Source: Anastrepha obliqua (Eukaryota > Arthropoda > Insecta > Diptera > Tephritidae). From it: 64,000 nt of DNA. The notes beneath the pieces were generated by a model. That model was not told the DNA's origin. It ran no database searches and saw only the letters and a program-made list of their open reading frames with translations. Numbering within the stretch: position 1 is the first letter of the stretch; each line of letters opens with the position of its first letter. Where the stretch lies: NCBI RefSeq assembly GCF_027943255.1, contig NC_072894.1, positions 78,097,601 through 78,161,600 on the forward strand. Direction: 5' to 3'. Positions 23,520 through 34,700 of this stretch are shown in pieces. Position numbers and translations under genes: made by a program.

Positions 23520-24825
23520 TATTGCCCATGTATTTTGGTGCATAGGTTGCCCTCTTCAGTTAAGCTGTGATACACAACATTTTTTGTTTTATTATGAGGC
23601 GCAAGAACAAACAACGCAGATGCTCTTCCCACCCATGCCACAATAAGTGTCCATGGGAAAACTTGTATTTTCCAGATTCAGACCACAAATTTTCAAGGAT
23701 TGGCCTTGTGATTTGTTAATGGTCATGGTGAATGCATGACGGATCGGGATCCTCGGAACGAGAACTTCCTTACCGTCGAATTTTCCTTTGGGTATCGTCT
23801 CGTAAATCACATTGCTCATCGATTTACTTACCACCAAACGCGTACCGTTACACAGTTTTGGCTGGTTTATGTTTCGAAGCATATTTACTACGAAGTCAAC
23901 CTTTAGGTGTAAGCCTGGATGTGCCTCGAGTTTAAAAATTTAATTGGTGGCTTCAGCTTCATTTGTTACACAGTCAATAGATGTTTATGAATGCATTGTT
24001 CCAATGATCTTATTCTGAATTATGTAGTTAAGGTCATCTACATCTTTATTCTTAGCCGCTAAAATGCTCGCTCACTCGACCATTCATTATATTTGTAGTT
24101 ATCAGTGATGTTTGGGAATACTTTAATGATAAGTTCGTCTTTCGATCAGACAATGTTACAGAAATTCTGAGTCAATAATGGCATTTTCACTTTCCCACTA
24201 AGGCAGTATAATCCAAGCGTTTCTAGGGAAAACTTCAATGCGCCATAATACTCGCAAACAACGTCCATTGGTCCAACGCAAACAGTAATCAGTGCTGCAA
24301 TCGTATTGAAACGATGCTCGATTCAAATCAGCACTTGATAAATCTCTTCTTGTGCGTCGAAATAATCTACTTGTTGATCTCTGTGGTTCGAAGTCGCGGC
24401 ACTCCTCCCGGGCACTTTCTTGTTCTTCTTCAGTCCTTTCATTCGCAATGTTTCGTACCCTTGCATTACGGCTTTGTCGGGAAAAATTCGATCGTCTTGA
24501 TCGCGGCATTGTTAATAATGATTCAAAGAGAATACAAATTACTGATTTTTTATTTCTAACAAATTAGAATTATCAAATTTATGACAAAATTTATAATTTT
24601 AAAATTTTCAACCATACTTAACCATAGACAAAATTACGTTTAGCTGTCATTTTTTGTTATACCAGGTTTTATAGTAACTTGTCTCAACCCACACCGGAAC
24701 GCGGTCAAACGGGATAAAAAGAATGTTACGTCCGTCTTTTGGTTCTAAGCTACTTCCCCGGTCCAGTCGTTCTTGAGTTACAAATAGGGTAACTAACACG
24801 AGACTTTCTTTTATATATATAGAGA
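23520..24825 (-). mobile_element. Helitron with decayed Rep/helicase coding remains
   Basis: Rolling-circle transposon on the minus strand. The 5' terminus is at 24825: A, then TCTCTATATATATAAAAG, the usual TC start. The N-terminal region (24509-24198) reads MPRSRRSNFSRQSRNARVRN and later RASFQYDC, as in insect Helitron proteins. The Rep domain and most of the helicase are deleted. From about 24150 leftward the Pif1-like helicase C-terminus survives: AAKNKDVDDLNYIIQNKIIG, LRNINQPKLCNGTRLVV, VPRIPIRHAFTMTINKSQGQ, SLKICGLNLEN, then after a frameshift ALFVLAPHNKTKNVVYHSL. No 3' hairpin with CTRR was found on the left. Confidence 0.85.
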
Positions 24826-26244
24826 TTACAATAAAAGGTTCTCTATAATTTTACACATCGTGCCCATAGTAGTCACGTTCCAGAATAATTGCTTTAAATA
24901 ATAGATATTCAATCGAAGGAAATGAAATTCACTCGTGAAATGATATTGTATATATCTACGTACATATATTAACATGTTTCCACTGAAACAAAGTAATGTT
25001 TAAACCTTCCTTCATTGGAAATAATAACATTAAAATATATTCATTCGATCAGTCACGTATTTCCTACTCACGTGATGATATTTAGAATTCATAACTCTTA
25101 ATGTACTTAAATAAATCAGGTAATAACAATAAACCACTTACAAAAATATGGAAATGCATTTCGAAATAAACATATTCACTCCTCCAAAAAGCCATAAGGG
25201 CTTCCAAAGAAAAATAGTAAAAGCAGAATAAAGAACGTGCGCATATACCACAAGGGACTACTGGAGTTATTTCATCAACAGGATACAAATTTGAAGGTTT
25301 TAATATGTATAAACGAAAATTAAAAATCAATTTCCAATTCCTAAGGCAACAATAATTTTCCACTGTGTGCCAAAGAATTCTACGGAAAATTGAAGCGAGG
25401 ATACCACAGAGAAATATTAAAGTGTAAATTAGTTTGTGGTTGTGTGGAGGTACGTACATAATATATGTACGAGTGTGTGTCCCATAAATGCTGAATGTAT
25501 GAGGTATGGGAGCGAAATGAAGTTGGAAATAACGCGCGAGCATCTATTGCGACTACAAAAACAACAAAAACAGCATTAACAATGAATATTTTTATATATT
25601 ATATTTACCTATGTATGTATGTTTCATGCTTGAGATAGCAAAATGTACGACAGGTGAATTTATGACGAAGCCAAACTATTAGGTCACAAGGAGATGGAAA
25701 AATTACAAAATAAAAATGCTGTGAATGTATTAAATCCTAGCCAAAAGTTGTCGAATGCTGGAAAATGATTTAGTTCTCTTTTGGGAAAACGGCAAATATT
25801 TACTTGTACGATGTAGATGAGTTGTATTTGAATTCTAATAAAATGTAAACGTAGGTAGTTTGGTCAAATTCATCCGAAATTATCACCTTATCATGACAAA
25901 CTATACTGTCTATCAATCAATCAATTAACTTTTATCTTGCCTTACGAAAATAGGGTCATTCAAAATCTAATAAAATGCTTTATACTGAATCACTTTCAAA
26001 ATTCTCTTTGACACTTAAAACGAGTTAGCAAAGTAAAAAAGAATTGAAAAAAAATCGCTTACGCCGATTATGGCAAAAACTAAAGTAGTGACTTGCAACT
26101 ATTATGACATTTATCGGCAGTCGGTTATGTAACCTTGAGAGCAGTAAGCAATTTTAAAGTTTATGTTTACTATTTTAGGACCTATAGTTGTTTGAGCTTG
26201 AACTAGTTTTACGAAATTCCTTAAGGTGTGGAGTTTTTTACAGT
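24826..26244. other. Unassigned AT-rich DNA
   Basis: Nothing supported. The 153-codon minus frame at 25082-25543 has no recognisable domain, is Leu/Phe/Tyr-rich and reads like chance coding in AT-rich DNA. Confidence 0.4.
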
Positions 26245-26410
26245 GAGGCAATCAAGATAGACAAACCTTCGAGTATATTTCTGCCATGGAGAAAGTGCTT
26301 CATCTGCCAATCAGAGTCGGCGTAAAAGTGTATGTCCTTAAATTAGTGGAAATACATCAAGACGGATACCATAAATAGAAGCAGGAATTCGGCCAAACTC
26401 CCAAAGCTAA
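26245..26410 (+). mobile_element. SINE fragment, diverged
   Basis: TTCGAGTATATTTCTGCCAT, then CATCAAGACGGATACCATAA and ATTCGGCCAAACTCCCAAAG, match the SINE core to near the 3' tail. The tRNA head is missing. Confidence 0.65.
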
Positions 26411-26840
26411 CAAAGCCCCAGCTCTCGAATTTGGTGGGTATCCTTACCGGACATTGTCCGTTAGGTGTTCATGCGGTGAGACTTGGGATTGCCTTAAGTC
26501 CGTTCTGCAGAAGCTGTCATGAGGACGAGTTGGACTCATCTCAATACCTTCCTCTCAGCTCCCCTGCTCTCATCTGGCAAAGACATCTGGGCTCTCATTT
26601 TTTCGCTACGCCTGCGGATATAGCGGGTCTAAATATCACAAATCTGGTGAAGTTCATCAGTAGCTTGTTGCGGCTAATTACGAACGTAAATCAGCCACCG
26701 TCGGCGGCGTCGTAAATGCATGGTCATCATCGTCTCTAATCCCAAGTCTCCTTCCCTTCTTCTTTCTCCTCTCCATGGCATCACAACGGACGATTTTTTT
26801 GTCAGACGATATTTGTCCAAGTGTGCCCCAAGCTAGGGCA
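26411..26840 (+). pseudogene. Non-LTR retrotransposon C-terminal tail and 3' UTR
   Basis: The open frame 26431-26715 reads VGILTGHCPLGVHAVRLGI, FCRSCHEDELDSSQYL and ADIAGLNITNLVKFI. This is the region after RNase H in I/R1-like LINEs, with the CxxC part of the Cys-His motif intact and the last Cys lost (LSS instead of LCQC). The 3' UTR holds GCATCACAACGGACGA, like the TATCACAATGRRC signature near 15588 and 37310. Confidence 0.65.
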
Positions 26841-26847
26841 GCCATTT

Positions 26848-26886
26848 ACACCCAAAAAGTGTGTAAGCCAATTAAATTAATTATTT
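26848..26886 (+). mobile_element. SINE 3' tail relic
   Basis: CACCCAAAAAGTGTGTAAG followed by CCAATTA matches the last 30 bases of the SINE (CACCCAAAAAGGGTGTAAGC, GCCAATTA) apart from about two differences. Confidence 0.5.
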
Positions 26887-26939
26887 ATCATGTCAAAAGT
26901 TTGCAAACAAAGTTTAGTCGCTATGTACTTGCAAACGTG

Positions 26940-26971
26940 TTAGGTTAGGTTAGGTTAGGTTAGGTTAGGTT
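26940..26971. repeat. (TAGGT)6, telomere-like pentamer run
   Basis: Six TTAGG-type units. Directly to the right lies the 3' end of a minus-strand LINE, so on that strand the run is a (CCTAA)n tail. I therefore read it as a retrotransposon tail, not an internal telomere remnant. Confidence 0.8.
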
Positions 26972-27560
26972 TTTGTAGCAGTCGGCTTAATTGTCGTACC
27001 ACTCTGTATCACGGGAATCTTATTGTTTACTTTTCATGGAACCACTTAGGCTCTCTTATAAAACGTGGGATAGGTTTTAACCAGATAGTTCCGTAAGAAT
27101 GTCAGAATGGTATTTTCTTAACAATCTTTTGCTGTACTCTTAGATAGGGCTGGACAATTACAGAGAAAGTGTTTTACTCTTTCTTACTCTTCCTCGTCTC
27201 TACAACTTCTACAGTATTCATGAGAAACTATTCATAGCTCAGAAGAGTGCGTACCTAACCATCTATGACCGGTGACACAAGCCACGACCTTCGAGATGTT
27301 CTCTCTTGAAATGTTAAGCAATTCTCCTGATAACCACCAGGCTGTCTGAGAAGATATTTATCGCAGTTTTTGTTACGGCGTGTGTGTTAAGGTAAACAGT
27401 CACTTCATTTATGCTAAAGCTTCTGCTTAATAGACGCGACAGTAGTCCGGAAGTCGGACAGATAATTCTAACCTTAATTCTTTTGAAAAAACTCATAGTC
27501 TACTTTATTACTAGCTTGGATTCATCCGTACAGAAATTTTTCATAAGCGTTAACTCTTTG
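26972..27560 (-). pseudogene. Non-LTR retrotransposon 3' end (RNase H to tail)
   Basis: On the minus strand FTDESKLVIK-like codons (about 27545) start RNase H, and INIFSDSLVVIRRI (about 27355) carries the second acidic block. VVACVTGHRWLGTH (about 27283) with EYCRSCRDEEE (about 27220-27190) and KHFLCNCPALSK (about 27175-27140) is the Cys-His tail typical of I/R1-like LINEs. Stops break the frame. The element ends in (CCTAA)n at 26940-26971. Confidence 0.7.
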
Positions 27561-28307
27561 TGTCTTTGGTAGGTACTACATCGCAAAAAGATGAAGAAGA
27601 ATTAAGAATTAATCCTTAAAATTTCCGGATAATGCAAGAATTATGTGAATAGAATCTAACTTTTTTTAAAGAAAATTTGAACAGAGGAAGCGATATTTAA
27701 TAATTAATATTAATTGCATATGATATGAAAGCCTGCGTGCGGTATATTTAGGTTCATGCCAGCATGCCCACCTCTTTCGCCAGATCGTGCCTCTTTGAAC
27801 TAGTTCTTGCGGGACACATTAAAACAAAACGTGCTCGATAACTCCGAGCACAAAAAGGGAACTTTTAGAGCAAATTATTGGCGAGAGAGAAGAGCTCAAG
27901 CAAAACCGGAGCATAAGCTGCACCACAAATGGCAACTCGCGGTACAGCTTGCTTACAAACACATGGTGGACATTTTGAACAAACTTTTTAGACTTTGTGG
28001 GTAATTTCCTGAGGGAATTTCTCTACATCCATCAAATAATTTAATCAAAAACCTGACATGCTAGGACTATTCCAATGGATTCGCCATATCAAGAACCTTG
28101 GATAATTTTGGTCTGGTTCTTGGTTCTGAAAATCAATAAAATTGTATCGGTCTGTGTAATATAATATTTTTGACATGAAATATTTTTGTGTCAAATGCCT
28201 TTTTAGTAAACGAATAGCACAAGTACGCATAAGTTGCTTACTTAGCAAGAAGGGTAGGCAATTATCCGGCAGACACTTTTTAAACAAACACAAAGAACGG
28301 TAAATTA
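27561..28307. other. Unassigned DNA
   Basis: No gene supported. The 65-codon plus frame at 27807-28004 is Lys/Arg/His-rich without a known domain. Confidence 0.35.
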
Positions 28308-29607
28308 TCTATACTATATTAATATTATAAAGAGGAAAACTTTGTTTGTTTGTTTGTTTGTTTGTAACGAATAGGCTCAAAAACTACTGGACCGATTTTA
28401 AAAATTCTTTCACCATTCGAAAACTACATTATCCAAGAGTAACATGGATTACATTTTATTTTGGAAAAAAATAGGGTTCCCTAAGATATTTGGATTTTTC
28501 GGACACAAACTGAAAAAAATCTTATGTATAAAATAAAGTCAACTTTTTGTGTGTGTTCGCTAACCGGCCGTGTCTGCACCGAATTAAACCAAACTTACAC
28601 ACAATGTTAAGAAGGTATTGAAGATGGTTTCCTTATAGTTTGGATACCTATTGGTGGATAGGGCTCGAGATATAGGTCAAAACGTGGACCCGGGTAACCT
28701 TCGGATGTGTATATACAATATGGGTATCAAATTGAAGCTGTTGGTGAATGCTTTAGTACAGAGTATTTTTCATGCCGCTACGTGACTGGGGTCTCGAGAT
28801 ATACGTCAAAACGTGGACCCGGGTAACCTTTGGTTGTGTATGTACAATATGAGTATCAAATGAAAGCTGTTGATAAGTGCTTTAATACGGGGTAATTTTC
28901 ATACCTATTGATAACTAGGGTCTCGAAATATATTTCAAAACGTGGACCCGCCGTGTCTTTGCACCGAATTAAACCAAACTTATGCCCATTGTTAAGTAAG
29001 TATTGAAAATTGGTTTCGTAAAGTTTGGTTGTAATTCGGAGCAGTGGCAACGGGTACAGCGTTCTTTTGAGCCAGCCATAATGTCGCTTACTGTTTTAAC
29101 GCTTGGGGCGGAACTGAACTGTCAAATTGACAGTGTGAGTTACAATGTGTCAATATTTCTTTCTGATTTGGATGCCATAAGGAAAAAACGTAAGTGCAAC
29201 ATGTAAAAATTGTTTGTGAATTTTTTTGGAGTGGATTTTGGAACAGTGAATAATTTCTTACGAAATTTGAGAATTTAATGTGAAATCCGAATGAAATTAT
29301 GTGTTCGTGCTCCAATGCTTAATAAAACATATAAATTGAAACGAAAAATTCATGGATGATCAGGAAAAAAGACGATTGTTTATTCATATGCGTTGATTTG
29401 AAATTTAAAAACAATCTTCTTTTTTCCTGATTTTCTATTTATATTTTATATTTACTCAAAAACAAATAGAAAAACAAAAAATATTGTTTATGCCAAAGCG
29501 CTTGAATAAAGAATAAAGAAATAAATAATATGAAATCATATATTTTCTGTTCTAAACCATATCTATTCTATTTTAGTGTGCCCAGCGAAGGGGGCCGGGT
29601 TTGCTAG
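28308..29607 (+). mobile_element. Non-autonomous Helitron, 1300 bp, both ends visible
   Basis: It starts with A then TCTATACTATATTAATATTA, passes the (TTTG)n run and AAAAACTACTGGACCGATTT known from insect Helitron-type elements, and ends with CCCAG-CGAAGGGGG-CCGGG (imperfect hairpin), TTTG and CTAG (29604-29607), followed by T. Insertion between A and T with 5' TC and 3' CTAG is the Helitron rule. Inside are about 2.5 tandem copies of a 125-bp unit (from about 28668, 28793 and 28919, each with CAAAACGTGGACCCG) and a 23-bp inverted repeat at 29359-29381 and 29409-29431. No coding capacity. Confidence 0.8.
28335..28365 (+). repeat. (GTTT)n microsatellite in the Helitron
   Basis: About seven units of TTTG at the left end of the element. 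A similar short run occurs at 61173-61187 in unassigned DNA. Confidence 0.8.
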
Positions 29608-30429
29608 TTTCTTATATATCTATAAAACTTGGACAAATATCCTATTTTATTGTTTTCCCTGATACTTTCAGCAATACCACCAGCACTTCTTCTATGTACG
29701 TACATATTTCAACAGTTTCAATTGCGGAAACTCCCTTATTGTCAAAAAAATCAAACTCTACTGAACAAAATTAAGCTGAATTGGAAAGAAGCGAAATGAA
29801 CTGTAAGATAAATTGTAACTGAAATAGGGAGAATTGGAAAACTTTTGCATGCCAAACTTTCCTCTTCCCATTTATATATGTATGTACGTAGGATGCGTAA
29901 GAATGTATGCTTTAATATACAATACATACATATTCTAGTATATGTCCACAAATGGGAAAGTACTTTATTATGATTGTTCTCTGAAGTAAGTCCGACAAGC
30001 TTTGAAGTTTTGTAATTGAAAAGAGTTTTTATTTACCATAAAACCGAAACTAACAATAAAGATGTTTATCCATAAAAGAGGTAACTGTTTACTTAGTATT
30101 TCTACGATACTCACTAACTTTTACAGCCTTTATACTCCCACTCATTCATACTTCTATTCCATTCCAAGAGCAAACTAAGTTGAGCTGAGGAAGAAATAAT
30201 TGACTCAGTCCTACCACCGCATCCGTCGATTTCGACTTTTGTACACCCCAAGAAAGTAATATCAAAGTACTACGAACTTACATAAGAATAAATTAAAGTT
30301 GCCTCACAGAATACATTCGTAATGCCATATCGTAAATTTTCATTAAAGTTACCCGCGACAAGTTTACGCTGTTGCTGAAAATATCAAAATTTCGATTTAA
30401 TTTTAATCGCGAAAACTGTATACATACAG
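29608..30429. other. Unassigned DNA
   Basis: Nothing recognised on either strand. Confidence 0.4.
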
Positions 30430-30670
30430 TTGCTGCATAGCTTGCATTGCAGGGTGGGTGAGTGACTACCATTCGGGTGTGCACAGGTTCGAAACCCTGG
30501 GCACGAAACACCACTTGATAGAAAAAGTTTCTGCAATAAGGGTCACCCCTCGGCAGGTAGTGGCAAACGTTCGAATGTATTTCTGCCTTAAAAAGCTCTC
30601 CATCAAAAACTATTTGCCGTTCGGATTCGGCTTAAAACTGTGTGACCTTCCATTTGAAGAACAAAATGAG
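30430..30670 (+). mobile_element. SINE, 3'-shortened copy
   Basis: GAGTGACTACCATTCGG, B box GGTTCGAAACC, CCCCTCGGCAGGTAGTGGCA and CGTTCGGATTCGGCTTAAAA follow the family order. The A box is decayed (ATAGCTTGCATTGC). The copy stops after CCTTCCATTTG-AAGAACAAAA and lacks the LINE-like tail. Confidence 0.75.
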
Positions 30671-31059
30671 AACTATTTTTGCATTTGTTAGACTTTTACT
30701 CTTTTATTTTTGCATGTAGATATGAGAATGCAATGCAATGAGTGAGATAGGTCATGATTGCGTCAGTAGATATAAATATATGTAAAAATATATGAATTAA
30801 AAATATCATTAAACTTTTGCTTAATTCTCCCATACATACGAGTAAATTTGTAATACGAAAAAGGCAGCATGCTGATGTTCAGTTAGTTTAAAATGTACAA
30901 GCAACTTTCGCTACTGATCGACAGATACCTACCGATTTAGAGAGGCATCAGTCTCCTTCAATTTGCTTATTATGCCCGACGAAGCGTACTGTGCAAAAGA
31001 CTAAAACCCACCAAACATGAATTGGCTGGAACACATCAATAGCGCTTTAGACCTGGTAA

Positions 31060-31500
31060 ATCTACTTCTTAATTGGCGCGATAGCCGCTTACGCGATTTT
31101 GGCCGAGTTTAAAAAAGCGCGCCAGTCGTTTCTTTCTCGTGCTAACCGGCGCTAGTTGGACACACCAAGTGAAGTCAAGTCCTTCTCCACCTGATCTTTC
31201 CATTCGGATGACATGACCCAGCCAACGTATCCGCTGGATTTTTATTCGCTGCGCTATGTATATGCTCATCATTCCATCACCTGCGATATTCGCCGTTGCC
31301 AACGTGCAAAGGTCCAAAAATCTTAAGCAGAATCTTTCTCTTATACACTCCAAGCGTCGCTTCATCGGATGTTGTCATCGTCCACGCTTCTGCGCCATCA
31401 AAATCGACCAGATATTACAGTACGTAAAGTCTTGGAGAGGACCCACGAGAACAGACTTCAACATCTTTCACGATTTCAAAACCGCCTTTGGCAACACGAA
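31060..31500 (-). pseudogene. RTE-like LINE, C-terminus and 3' tail
   Basis: On the minus strand RRLECIRERFCLRFLDLCTL (from 31363) aligns to the FERKVLRKIFGPL region, and AQRIKIQRIRWLGHVIRMER is well kept; the FYDDID part is lost. The 3' UTR holds CTCGGCCAAA, 18 nt, GCGCCAATTA (31107 to 31070), then AGAAG. These tail blocks are the ones shared with the SINE. The neighbouring copy at 31510-32430 faces the other way. Confidence 0.75.
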
Positions 31501-31509
31501 AATAAGTGG

Positions 31510-32430
31510 CTAATATGCCGCGATGTCTGAATTTGGTATATCTTTACTAACTAATACAGCTATGCAAGCTGAATACGAGCTGGTTCTGTCAGAATTGGGA
31601 GGCACCTCTCCGAGTCGTTTGATAGCAAACGAGGCTTCAGAAAAAGCAACTCCCTATTGGGTGATTTCTTTAACTTGAACACAATGAGGGCTGCAAAACT
31701 GAACCGAGCTGGTACAATCTTTTACAAGAACGTGCCGTATGCCCGAAATACCCATGATATCGATATCAGGCCTTAACAACGACATACTTAGTTATTCCTT
31801 TTTCAAGAGAAGTGAATGAGGGCAAGGCGAAGCATATTCTGTCATTGAACTAAACATCAGCGCAATCGCTCATCACTATCGGTAGATATAAATTTGGAAA
31901 ACTAGAGGACTTCCTCTTCTTGAGAATCACATAAACAACGATAACAATGTCAATTTTGAAATCCAGTGGAGAATCTATCTTGCCAAGAAGCACAACTTTG
32001 GAATTTGTAGGCCATTGAAGAGTAAAGCTCTCTCTCTACAAAACAAAACCAAGGTCCCACATCATGCTCTTTCGAGAGAAATATTCTGCAGAAGATTTAT
32101 GGACCTTTGCGCGTTGGCGACGGCGTGTATCGCAGACGCTGGAATAATGAATTTGTATGAACTGAAAACAGACAAGGACATAGAATTAAGATTCAGCGGC
32201 TTAGCTGGCTAGGCCATATCGTACGAATGTATATATGGTTCCGGCTCTGAAAGTACTCGATATGATGGCCAAAAGTGGTAGCAGAGGAAAAGGAAGGCAG
32301 CCAGTACGTTGAACAGACCAAGTGGAGAAGGACTTATCTCGCACGTAAAAGAAACGAGTTGAGTTAGCACGTAAAAGAAACGACTAGCACATAAAAATCC
32401 TTAGGCAGTTTCTGTGTCAAAAGCAAGAAG
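31510..32430 (+). pseudogene. RTE-like LINE, RT and C-terminal remnant
   Basis: LSELGGTSPSRLIANEASEK (about 31588-31650), then MRAAKLNRAGTIFYKNV-like codons and NTHDIDIR near 31750, fit the RT stretch before and at the YADD site, which is itself mutated to ARNT. INNDNNVNFEIQWRIYLA (from 31934) and KALSLQNKTKVPHHA follow. EIFCRRFMDLCALATA-like codons (from 32080) and RFSGLAG, stop, AISYEC match the C-terminal tail, and KRKAAS fits the basic end. Many frameshifts; dead. Confidence 0.65.
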
Positions 32431-32769
32431 AAGAGGAGGTATGAGAGCTTCTCAAATAATATTGATGGAATTTTTGTCGGGTTAAGTGGTTGCAAAATAT
32501 GTGGCTTACGAACGATTTATTTAAAATTATATATATTTAAGATTCTGCTCTTATATGAAAGGAATAAATTAGGATTGATCAGATTCATAGTTCAAAAACT
32601 AATTTTATGTTCTATTTGATTTACAGAGAGCCTTTACTATAAACTGGAGCGAAAGTGTGGCTTCATTTCATTTAAAATTTTTAAAATTTCCTTCAATACT
32701 TCTTCTACTAAAATCGCGATTTGATAAAGAGATATTGCGCTATATACATACGTATACATACATATAATA
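32431..32769. other. Unassigned AT-rich DNA
   Basis: Nothing recognised. Confidence 0.4.
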
Positions 32770-33005
32770 GATGCATGTTAGGCCGAGCTCTTCCTTCTTT
32801 TTGTGGTGTGCGTCTAGATGATTTGCTCCAATTAGAGGCAACTGCCGTTTTACGCCGCCGGCAGAAATATACTCGAAGGTTTGGCACGGCCTGTAGACGG
32901 GCGAATTTTTCTTATTATTGGTGTTTCTTGACCTCTCTGGATTTCGCAAATGGTTGCTACCGAACGGTAGTCATTAAAAAATCCATTCCGCTACGGCAAC
33001 CGTCC
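32770..33005 (-). mobile_element. SINE, diverged copy
   Basis: GGCCGAGCTCTTCCTTCTTT, GCAGAAATATACTCGAAGGT, TGGTGTTTCTTGA and ATTCCGCTACGGCAACCG are the SINE in reverse complement, from tail to tRNA head. The 18-nt hairpin and GCGCCAATTA end are lost. The 115-codon plus frame here is only a shadow. Confidence 0.75.
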
Positions 33006-34159
33006 AAAATAGAATTCATCAAAAATGATAAAGAGGAAAGACATGAAATGGAACAAAGAAGTTTTTGAATTTATATGCATACGATATGTACATATGTATA
33101 TAAATAGGATGTGCTCCTGGCAAAATGTCGCACCATAGCCCAAGCTCTACATAGACGTCCATATGTGCGTACCTAAATATGTACGAGTACAACCGTTTGG
33201 CCACACAACCTAAACGGCTAACCGATAAGCACCCAGGAAGCGTAAACATTGCGGTTTCAATTATGCTGACACTCCAGACGATGTGTGCACACGCTGTCCG
33301 TGGGGATCTCGGGAGGTGTGGAAGCGATGGAATTGATGGCAAAGCATTGCACACTCAGCTGCTGTACGACATACCATATTGCACAGCCGACCATTCTATG
33401 TTTGTTTACTATTGTGGAGTTCTGCGAGTGAAAATGCATTCAGCAAAGACAAACAGAACTTAATTGCAATTATGAGTATTTGGGTATTTAGAGAAATAAA
33501 TTAAACTTCATAGCTCTCGTCAGTGTTGCCGTTTCAGTTAAACAGAGCTACTTTTTTTTTTTGCAGTGCAAATATGTTAAACTAATGAAAGATTTACCTA
33601 AACGTTTGATGTAATTTCGACTATAACATTTTATGGTATTTTAAATAAATTTTTTATTATCATTTAAGAAAAATAACTTCATATTTTGATGAGACATATA
33701 TGTATATATAGAGAGAGATCACGGTAAAAGCATTTTAAATAAAATAAATATATATAATAGCCAAAGGTGACCAATTTCAACTCTACTTTCTAGTCTCTGT
33801 CATCTAATGGCCTTCAATACAATACACACGAAATTCTTCCTTTATTTGAAATGCACATTTATATGGAATGGAATATGTATGGAATATCTTCTGTTGGTAT
33901 GGAATATATTCTGTTCGAATATTTAACATGGATCAGAGAAATACAACTTTCAATGGCTCACCTTTTACAAAAAGTTTCACAGAGTAGAAAGTCATGAACC
34001 GCATGAATTTCGTGATCCAACGCATCTATTTAACTCTGCATATATCAATACATCGAGGTGTCTGCTCTAAATAATTAAAAATTCGAACATTGTTCCACCT
34101 GCCACTGCCATGTAGAGTTTAGCAAACTGAACCGATGACAATACAAGTATAAGGAACTG
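33006..34159. other. Unassigned DNA
   Basis: No gene supported. Frames of 85-111 codons on both strands around 33020-33460 overlap each other and have no domain. GC content is slightly higher near 33200-33370. Confidence 0.35.
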
Positions 34160-34700
34160 TTAACAGGTTGGGACTTGTTGCTATCACCACAGGCAGGCAA
34201 ACTCCCTTCAATACACTTAACGCTTTCTTTAATAATTCTGAAACAGCAATGAAATACCGTGGATCATTTCGCAGTTCGATTTTCATCTGGAATGGTTACT
34301 GGAGCACTAGGACATACCAGGTAAAAGAAGAATGGACAGGATTGCAGAAAAAAGTATTTCTGTATCACTTTCACCGATCTGGAAAAGGTTGGGTTGCTCA
34401 TATCCTGCAATCTCATTAATAGGAACCCCTTCCAAAAAAAGTGAACAATACTACAATACAAGAACAATACTGCAAGCCTCATATGGCGCCCAACTAGGCG
34501 CCCTCTACCATGACCTTTGCAATAGTTGCCTCGATAAAGAAAAGTTTGAAAATTTCACGACATTTACTCTGTGGTTGACTTGCAATTTGTAGGATAAAAG
34601 GGTTTTAAGGGAAATTAATGCAGTAGCTGAGTTGGAATTACTGCAGATTCTCAGGTTCGTTGAGTCCATTGGTAGTGAAGCAATAGTTTTATAGTATCAA
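34160..34700 (+). pseudogene. Non-LTR retrotransposon, RNase H end and Cys-His tail
   Basis: MVTGALGHTR (about 34292-34320) aligns to the VPGHxG block, and after a frameshift DRIAEKSISVSLSPIWKRL to the ADELAR region. LGALYHDLCNSCLDKEKFEN (from 34494) and TLWLTCN correspond to the FCRSCxxExE-HFLWxC motif, with the His lost. RFVESIG near 34660 fits the usual end. Heavily degraded I-like LINE. Confidence 0.5.

Noticed and set aside
25082..25543. 153-codon minus-strand frame
   Set aside because: Hydrophobic, AT-driven composition and no recognisable domain; comparable chance frames occur throughout the window.
26940..26971. Interstitial telomere from a chromosome fusion
   Set aside because: Only six units, adjacent to a LINE 3' end and in the tail orientation; dipterans lack TTAGG telomeres.
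28335..28365. CRISPR-like or satellite array from the short repeats
   Set aside because: It is a simple TTTG microsatellite inside a Helitron; no spacer-repeat pattern anywhere in the window.
32721..33068. 115-codon plus-strand frame
   Set aside because: It lies over a minus-strand SINE, which is non-coding.
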